A stretch of 64,000 nucleotides of DNA, taken from Fuerstiella marisgermanici (GTDB taxonomy: Bacteria > Planctomycetota > Planctomycetia > Planctomycetales > Planctomycetaceae). Shown in pieces: positions 59,994-64,000 of the stretch. Positions within the stretch are counted from its first letter, which is position 1; every line of letters begins with the position of its first letter. A model generated the notes under the pieces. That model saw nothing but the letters and a program-made list of their open reading frames with translations. It was not told where the DNA came from and did no database searches. The position numbers and the translations under genes were made by a program. The stretch covers positions 4,464,001 through 4,528,000 of the forward strand of contig NZ_CP017641.1 of assembly GCF_001983935.1 (NCBI RefSeq). The letters run 5' to 3'.

Positions 59994-60368
59994 CTACAGA
60001 ACCAAGCGAACGATGCCATCCTTTAATAATGGAACGTTGAAGTTGATAAGCAGGCCGACAGGGAATTGGCCCAATTTCATGTATGTCAGAAGTTGCGCCT
60101 TAAACACCTTTGAAATTCCCGCGACTGCCTTCAGCTCCACAACACATGTTTTTTCAACCACAAGATCGAGTCGGTAGCCGCAATTTAACTTGAGGTTCTT
60201 GTAGCTCTCAGGAAGCGTAAGTTGCCGCTCGAACGCCAGATTCCTCTGAGACAACTCATAACAAAGACACTCTTCATACGCTGATTCAAGCAGACCTGGT
60301 CCGAGTCCTATATGAACCTCCGTCGCTGCTGCGCGGATGTTGAATGTAAGCTCTTCGTGCTGAATCAC
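59994..60368 (-). CDS. GxxExxY protein
   Basis: 124 residues, start ATG 60368. The name-giving motif is GPGLLESAYEECLCYEL (residues about 24-40), followed by LAFERQLTLPESYKNLKL and the nuclease-like strand YRLDLVVEKTCVVELKAVAG (D and E/K positions of PD-(D/E)XK folds). Function unproven; family members are common in planctomycetes and other environmental bacteria, usually singly between unrelated genes, as here between valS and cimA. The gene with about 30 bp margins is bracketed by inverted 'cacggag' repeats, which suggests it moves or is copied as a unit. Confidence 0.88.
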   Translation of the reverse strand: MIQHEELTFNIRAAATEVHIGLGPGLLESAYEECLCYELSQRNLAFERQLTLPESYKNLKLNCGYRLDLVVEKTCVVELKAVAGISKVFKAQLLTYMKLGQFPVGLLINFNVPLLKDGIVRLVL

Positions 60369-60373
60369 TGAGC

Positions 60374-60402
60374 TTCCCTCCGTGTTCTCCGTGACTCCGT
60401 GG
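60374..60402. repeat. Right inverted 'cacggag' repeat flanking the GxxExxY gene
   Basis: ttccctccgtgttctccgtg then actccgtgg; its reverse complement begins ccacggagtcacggag, identical to the left repeat. Confidence 0.85.
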
Positions 60403-60406
60403 TGAA

Positions 60407-61978
60407 CTAAACGTCCCCAACAGCACCTCGGTCTTTGTGAATCTTGTATTCAAACGCATCCACCAGCGCGATCCAGCTGGCTTCGATGATGTTTTCGCTG
60501 ACGCCGACGGTACTCCACACGTCGGTTTTGTCTTTGCTTTCAATGACGACTCGCACCCTGGCCGCGGTGCCTTCGGTGCTGTTGATGACTCGCACTTTGT
60601 AGTCCACCAGCGTCATTTCCGACAAGCCAGGGTACGATGACGTCAGCGCCTTTCTCAGCGCTGAGTCCAGTGCGTTCACCGGTCCGTCGCCTTCGCCCAC
60701 GACCAACTGCACTTCGTTGTCGACGGTGAGTTTGATGACCGCGTCTGTCACCGGCTCACGCGACTGGTTTTCGACGTTGACTCGGTAATGGTCGAGTTCG
60801 AAAGCCTGCTGATAGGTGCCGGCCTGTTTCATCACCAGCAAGTCGAACGACGCTTCAGCCGCTTCAAACTGATAGCCGTCGTTCTCCAGATCCTGCACAG
60901 CAGTGAGAATCTTTGTTTGCAAAACGCCGTCCTCTTCCAAACGAAACTTCGTGGTCTTCGCCATGATGTTGGATCGGCCGGAAAGTTCGCTAACGAGTAC
61001 TCGCCGCGCATTCCCCACTGATTCCGGTGTGATGTGTTCATAGCTGTGAGCGATCCGATTCACAGCATGAACATGCATGCCTCCCTTATGAGCAAACGCA
61101 CTATTGCCGACGAAGGGTTGGCCGTTGCGGAAGTTCATGTTGGCCATTTCATAGACATAGCGGGACAATTCAGTCAGCCGCTTGATGCCGCCATCGACCA
61201 GCACGTCGTAATGCATCTTCAACGCAAGGTTGGCGGCCATGGAAATCAAATCGACGTTGCCACAGCGTTCGCCAATACCATTTATCGTCCCCTGCACCTG
61301 GACCGCGCCGGCATTGACTCCGGCAAGCGAATTCGCCACAGCCAGTTCGCTGTCGTTGTGACAGTGAATGCCCACTGCAACGCCCAGTTCTTTCTGCAGC
61401 GCGGAGACACCGGCTGCGATTTGTTCGGGCAATGTGCCGCCATTGGTGTCACACATGCAGATCATGTCGGCCCCGGCTTCGGCGGCCGCCTTCCACGTCT
61501 GCATCGCGTAGTCCGGGTTGGCGTGCCAACCATCAAAGCAGTGCTCAGCGTCGTAAATGACTTCGCGGCCTTCGGATTTCACGTAGGCGATCGAATCACG
61601 AATCATGGCGAGGTTCTCTTCGAGGGAAACTCGCAGCACTTCATTCACGTGCAGGTCCCACGTCTTGCCGACAATCGTGACGACGGGGGCCTTACTGTTG
61701 ACCAGCGCCTGCATGCCGATATCGTCGCTGGCATCGATTTCTTTGCGGCGAGTCATCCCGAAGGCGCAGACTTTGGCATGCTTCCAGTCCATGTCGGCCG
61801 CTCGTTTAAAGAATTCTTCGTCCTTGGGATTGGACAGCGGGTAGCCGCCTTCGATGTAGTCGAAGCCCAGGTTGTCCAGTTTGGTGGCGATCATCAACTT
61901 GTCCTGCAATGAGAAGTTGACGCCTTCTCCTTGAGATCCATCGCGTAAAGTTGTGTCGTAGAGCTGAATGCGGGACAT
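60407..61978 (-). CDS. cimA: Citramalate synthase
   Basis: 523 residues from ATG 61978; the frame upstream to 62134 has no family similarity. Condenses acetyl-CoA and pyruvate to (R)-citramalate, the first step of threonine-independent isoleucine synthesis. N-terminal DRE-TIM barrel: YDTTLRDGSQGEGVNFS (substrate Arg and metal Asp), KTWDLHVNEVL, MCDTNGGTLP, GIHCHNDSELAVANS (metal histidines) and INGIGERCGN, which distinguish the citramalate/homocitrate type from plain isopropylmalate synthase. The C-terminal regulatory LeuA dimer domain (about 395-515, LVDYKVRVINSTEGTAARVR) gives feedback control, in this enzyme by isoleucine. Stands behind the GxxExxY insertion, 4 bp from the right repeat. 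Confidence 0.93.
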   Translation of the reverse strand: MSRIQLYDTTLRDGSQGEGVNFSLQDKLMIATKLDNLGFDYIEGGYPLSNPKDEEFFKRAADMDWKHAKVCAFGMTRRKEIDASDDIGMQALVNSKAPVVTIVGKTWDLHVNEVLRVSLEENLAMIRDSIAYVKSEGREVIYDAEHCFDGWHANPDYAMQTWKAAAEAGADMICMCDTNGGTLPEQIAAGVSALQKELGVAVGIHCHNDSELAVANSLAGVNAGAVQVQGTINGIGERCGNVDLISMAANLALKMHYDVLVDGGIKRLTELSRYVYEMANMNFRNGQPFVGNSAFAHKGGMHVHAVNRIAHSYEHITPESVGNARRVLVSELSGRSNIMAKTTKFRLEEDGVLQTKILTAVQDLENDGYQFEAAEASFDLLVMKQAGTYQQAFELDHYRVNVENQSREPVTDAVIKLTVDNEVQLVVGEGDGPVNALDSALRKALTSSYPGLSEMTLVDYKVRVINSTEGTAARVRVVIESKDKTDVWSTVGVSENIIEASWIALVDAFEYKIHKDRGAVGDV

Positions 61979-62015
61979 GATAATGATTCCGGGGCCGTCA
62001 AATTTACCGCGGCGG

Positions 62016-62073
62016 CACGGAGAACGCTGAAGAAGCCAGACTGACTTTCTCCGTGAACTCTGTGTGTCCGTGG
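62016..62073. repeat. Solo 'cacggag' inverted repeat, no gene inside
   Basis: cacggagaacg (62016-62026) and the inverted partner ttctccgtgaactctgtgtg plus tccgtgg (62047-62073) reproduce the arms of the GxxExxY repeat in 58 bp without any coding sequence, like a miniature derivative. Confidence 0.65.
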
Positions 62074-62136
62074 TTGAATTGAGATTATGTAACTTGAGGT
62101 GTCCCGCGTTGCAGGACGTGCAAAAGTTCAACAAAA

Positions 62137-62161
62137 AAGCCCTCAGGAAACCTGAGGGCTT
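62137..62161 (-). terminator. Rho-independent terminator (minus strand)
   Basis: aagccctcagg (62137-62147), loop aaa, cctgagggctt (62151-62161): a perfect 11-bp stem. In minus-strand RNA the stem is followed by a U-run (complement of 62133-62138), so it ends transcription coming from positions above 62161. Only the short frame 62194-62262 lies there on that strand. Confidence 0.85.
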
Positions 62162-62193
62162 GGAAAAGTTCGATTCTGTGTTCCTCAGGCAAG

Positions 62194-62262
62194 TCAGACT
62201 TCGCTGCTGACAATAATGTCGCAGATGCTAATGATCTGAATGCCGATAATTTCGTGCGTCAC
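62194..62262 (-). CDS. Possible 22-residue hydrophobic peptide
   Basis: From GTG 62262 to a TGA at 62194-62196 the minus strand encodes MTHEIIGIQIISICDIIVSS plus EV, a hydrophobic, isoleucine-rich peptide. It ends 33 bp before the terminator at 62161. No Shine-Dalgarno is visible, so the transcribed unit may equally be a small RNA. Included because a strong terminator needs a transcript. Confidence 0.2.
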   Translation of the reverse strand: MTHEIIGIQIISICDIIVSSEV

Positions 62263-62454
62263 TAGTCGCTCGCTTGCCTGGCTGGAACAATGCGGATGCT
62301 AATCGGTTACGCTCACAGCATCAACAATAACGCCATGAAACCCTTAGACTTACAGCGAATCTCGCTGACTTGTGGCCGCAGAACAGGCGTTTCGGACAAT
62401 GAAGGCTGTTTCTCGCGAGCCCGAACCGTCCACGGCAAAAGGAGAACTGCTCTC

Positions 62455-64000
62455 GTGACAGACGACGGACGAACCAGTTCACGTAGCCCGAATCGCGGCA
62501 CTTTGTGGGTGGTCCGACAGCAGACTGACCTTCAGCAACTCCCGCTGCGGCTCGCCTGCAGAAAACCGCCTGCCCGTCGCGAATCCCGCATTACAACCGT
62601 TATTCTGCTGGTCCTGGCGTTGCTGTTGTCCTTCGCAGTCAGGCCAGGTGAAGCGGCGGACGGGGAATTGGTGCGTCTGCCGCGAGGAGCCGTTCAGCGG
62701 CTGGGGACGACTCATTACCGGCATCCCGGCCGCGGGAAACAGCTTCACTTTGTGGCAAAGAGCAACCAGATCGTCATCTGCTCAGAAACTCACGGACCGC
62801 AGATTTTCGACGCCCTGACTGGCCGCCCTCTCAGGAAAGCGGCTCCCGGAGCCATTGGACGGTCCCTTCTGAGTGCCACCCGCGACGGTAAAATTGCGAT
62901 TCTGACAAGACGGCCCGATCTGGTGGATGGCACGCACGCAGTCGACTTTCGCATGCGCCGCGGCAACGGCGGGATCGCATTCAAGTGGAACGAACCGCCC
63001 AGCATCAGGACTCGGCGCATGGCGTGCTCACCCGACGGGAAGTTGGTGGTGACCGTCACGAGTCTCGGCCATCTGACGATGCGAGACGTCAGCACCGGTG
63101 AGATCACAACGCAGTCGAAGATCGCAGGAGCGGGCATTCGGTGTATCGACTGGTCGGCGGATGGTCGCTGGATTGCGTTTGCGACTCGAAAAGGCGTCGT
63201 GCTGTGGGAATACGCGAACTCCAACGCGCCCCCCAAACTGATCCAGGAACTCGGTAGACACCCCGTCGATTCACTGCGGTTTTCTCACGACAGCACTCTG
63301 TTGGCCATCGCGAATTCCTCCGACACACACGTGCAGCTGTTTAGTCTGACAACTCAGTCCATCATGGGCGAAATCACGACGGCAAGAGATTCGAGCCATC
63401 GCGACAGCCTTTGTTTCTCGCCGAATGATAAACGGCTTTACGTCCCCAACCTGTTCGAAAAATGTATCGATGTGTTCGACGTCGACACCGCTGAGCAAGT
63501 CGATTGCTTCGAAGCTGAGACGGTGGCACCGAGCGTGGTGGCGATGTCGGACGATGGCACGCTACTGGTCGCGGCAGGGGATGAGACTCCGTTTGTCGTG
63601 TGGGATGTCGCATCGAAGGAACGCGTCAGTGATCGAATTCCAGGACATCGTGCGGTACCCGCCGTCATGGAATTCAGCGACGACGGAAAGTTGCTGGCAT
63701 CAGGCGACGTGGCAGGGACGGTGAACGTTTGGGACGTCAACTCTGGAAGCATCATCGCGAAGTGCCAACACAAGCAGCCACCGCGAGGAACGTCTTCCGT
63801 GCTGGCGTTGGCGTTTTCACCGGACAGCAAACTGGTGGCATCGTGCGGCCAGGACAACGTGATTCGCGTATTGCACAGCGACACCGGCGATTTGGTAAAA
63901 ACGCTGCCGGGCCACGGCACGGGCGGCGGCGTTACGATTACAGAACTGGCGTTTTCACAAAACGGGAAGCAACTTCGATCTTACGGCAGCGACGACAAGA
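62455..64000 (+). CDS. Membrane-anchored or secreted WD40-repeat protein, 3' end outside
   Basis: Open from GTG 62455 to the window edge, 515 residues visible. ggag (62441-62444) lies 10 bp before the start. A basic N-terminus (residues 1-52) precedes one hydrophobic segment, TTVILLVLALLLSFAVRPG, an anchor or signal. WD40-type blades follow: MACSPDGKLVVTVTSLGHLT, DWSADGRWIAFATRKGVVLW, ALAFSPDSKLVASCGQDNVI and MEFSDDGKLLASGDVAGTVN with NVWDVNSG. Repeats like these build a beta-propeller that binds other proteins. Ligand unknown. It starts near the terminator region and appears to begin a new transcript. Confidence 0.85.
   Translation, partial: MTDDGRTSSRSPNRGTLWVVRQQTDLQQLPLRLACRKPPARRESRITTVILLVLALLLSFAVRPGEAADGELVRLPRGAVQRLGTTHYRHPGRGKQLHFVAKSNQIVICSETHGPQIFDALTGRPLRKAAPGAIGRSLLSATRDGKIAILTRRPDLVDGTHAVDFRMRRGNGGIAFKWNEPPSIRTRRMACSPDGKLVVTVTSLGHLTMRDVSTGEITTQSKIAGAGIRCIDWSADGRWIAFATRKGVVLWEYANSNAPPKLIQELGRHPVDSLRFSHDSTLLAIANSSDTHVQLFSLTTQSIMGEITTARDSSHRDSLCFSPNDKRLYVPNLFEKCIDVFDVDTAEQVDCFEAETVAPSVVAMSDDGTLLVAAGDETPFVVWDVASKERVSDRIPGHRAVPAVMEFSDDGKLLASGDVAGTVNVWDVNSGSIIAKCQHKQPPRGTSSVLALAFSPDSKLVASCGQDNVIRVLHSDTGDLVKTLPGHGTGGGVTITELAFSQNGKQLRSYGSDDK

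Larger units (their letters stand above)
61979..62454. other. Intergenic region with repeat remnant, terminator and small frame
   Basis: Contains the solo 'cacggag' repeat (62016-62073), the intrinsic terminator (62137-62161) and a 22-codon minus-strand frame (62194-62262), listed separately. The remaining 62263-62454 shows no recognised feature apart from the ribosome site of the WD40 gene. Confidence 0.6.

Overview
The window reads as chromosomal DNA of a planctomycete (phylum Planctomycetota, Planctomycetaceae-like). Diagnostic are proteins largely restricted to or greatly expanded in this group: PVC-type heme-binding CxxCH proteins, a DUF1549/DUF1553 (PSD1) cytochrome protein followed by a DUF1501 Tat protein, DUF1080 proteins, and many large secreted proteins of unknown function. 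The species cannot be named from the sequence alone. No rRNA, tRNA or CRISPR array was recognised.

Layout. 1-5345: end of a polysaccharide-type operon (an unknown protein, three GT-B glycosyltransferases with 4-11 bp overlaps, and a FemAB/GNAT-like protein), closed by an 89-bp GC-rich tandem repeat. 6131-13798: one large patatin-like phospholipase gene (about 1549 codons before damage) broken by two intact insertion sequences, an IS1380-family element (7870-9582, 4-bp target duplication) and an ISAs1-family element (11417-12707, 10-bp target duplication). Removing both elements with one copy of each duplication restores a single open frame. 13859-14698: an amidohydrolase-fold protein. 14998-17797: a response regulator of the NtrC type and its PAS histidine kinase, transcribed away from a CusBA/CzcBA-type heavy-metal RND pump (18313-23007). 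The shared intergenic region holds a sigma-54-like -24/-12 promoter and an 11-bp inverted repeat about 150 bp upstream of it.

23487-27907: a GT-C membrane glycosyltransferase and two secreted proteins of unknown function. 28420-32303: a PVC heme protein, an FmdB-like small protein and a HemP-family protein. 32313-42836: two minus-strand operons of exported proteins: DUF1080 plus lactonase, and DUF1549/DUF1553 cytochrome, DUF1501, CxxCH cyclase-fold protein and BNR/sialidase-like protein. The upstream regions of both operons carry related 60-bp sequences at matching distances. 43222-46371: bioA and a PAS-GAF-REC signalling protein. 47165-56529: an LptD/OstA-like outer-membrane protein, a second PVC heme protein and a CehA/McbA-type metallohydrolase.

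56747-61978: valS (with a repeat-derived insertion inside its coding sequence), a GxxExxY gene framed by inverted 'cacggag' repeats, and cimA (citramalate synthase). 62137-62161 is a clear intrinsic terminator on the minus strand. From 62455 an anchored WD40-repeat protein runs off the right edge.

Themes: envelope and polysaccharide construction, exported c-type cytochrome systems probably used for breakdown of complex carbon, metal efflux under sigma-54 control, and frequent invasion by insertion sequences and small dispersed repeats.
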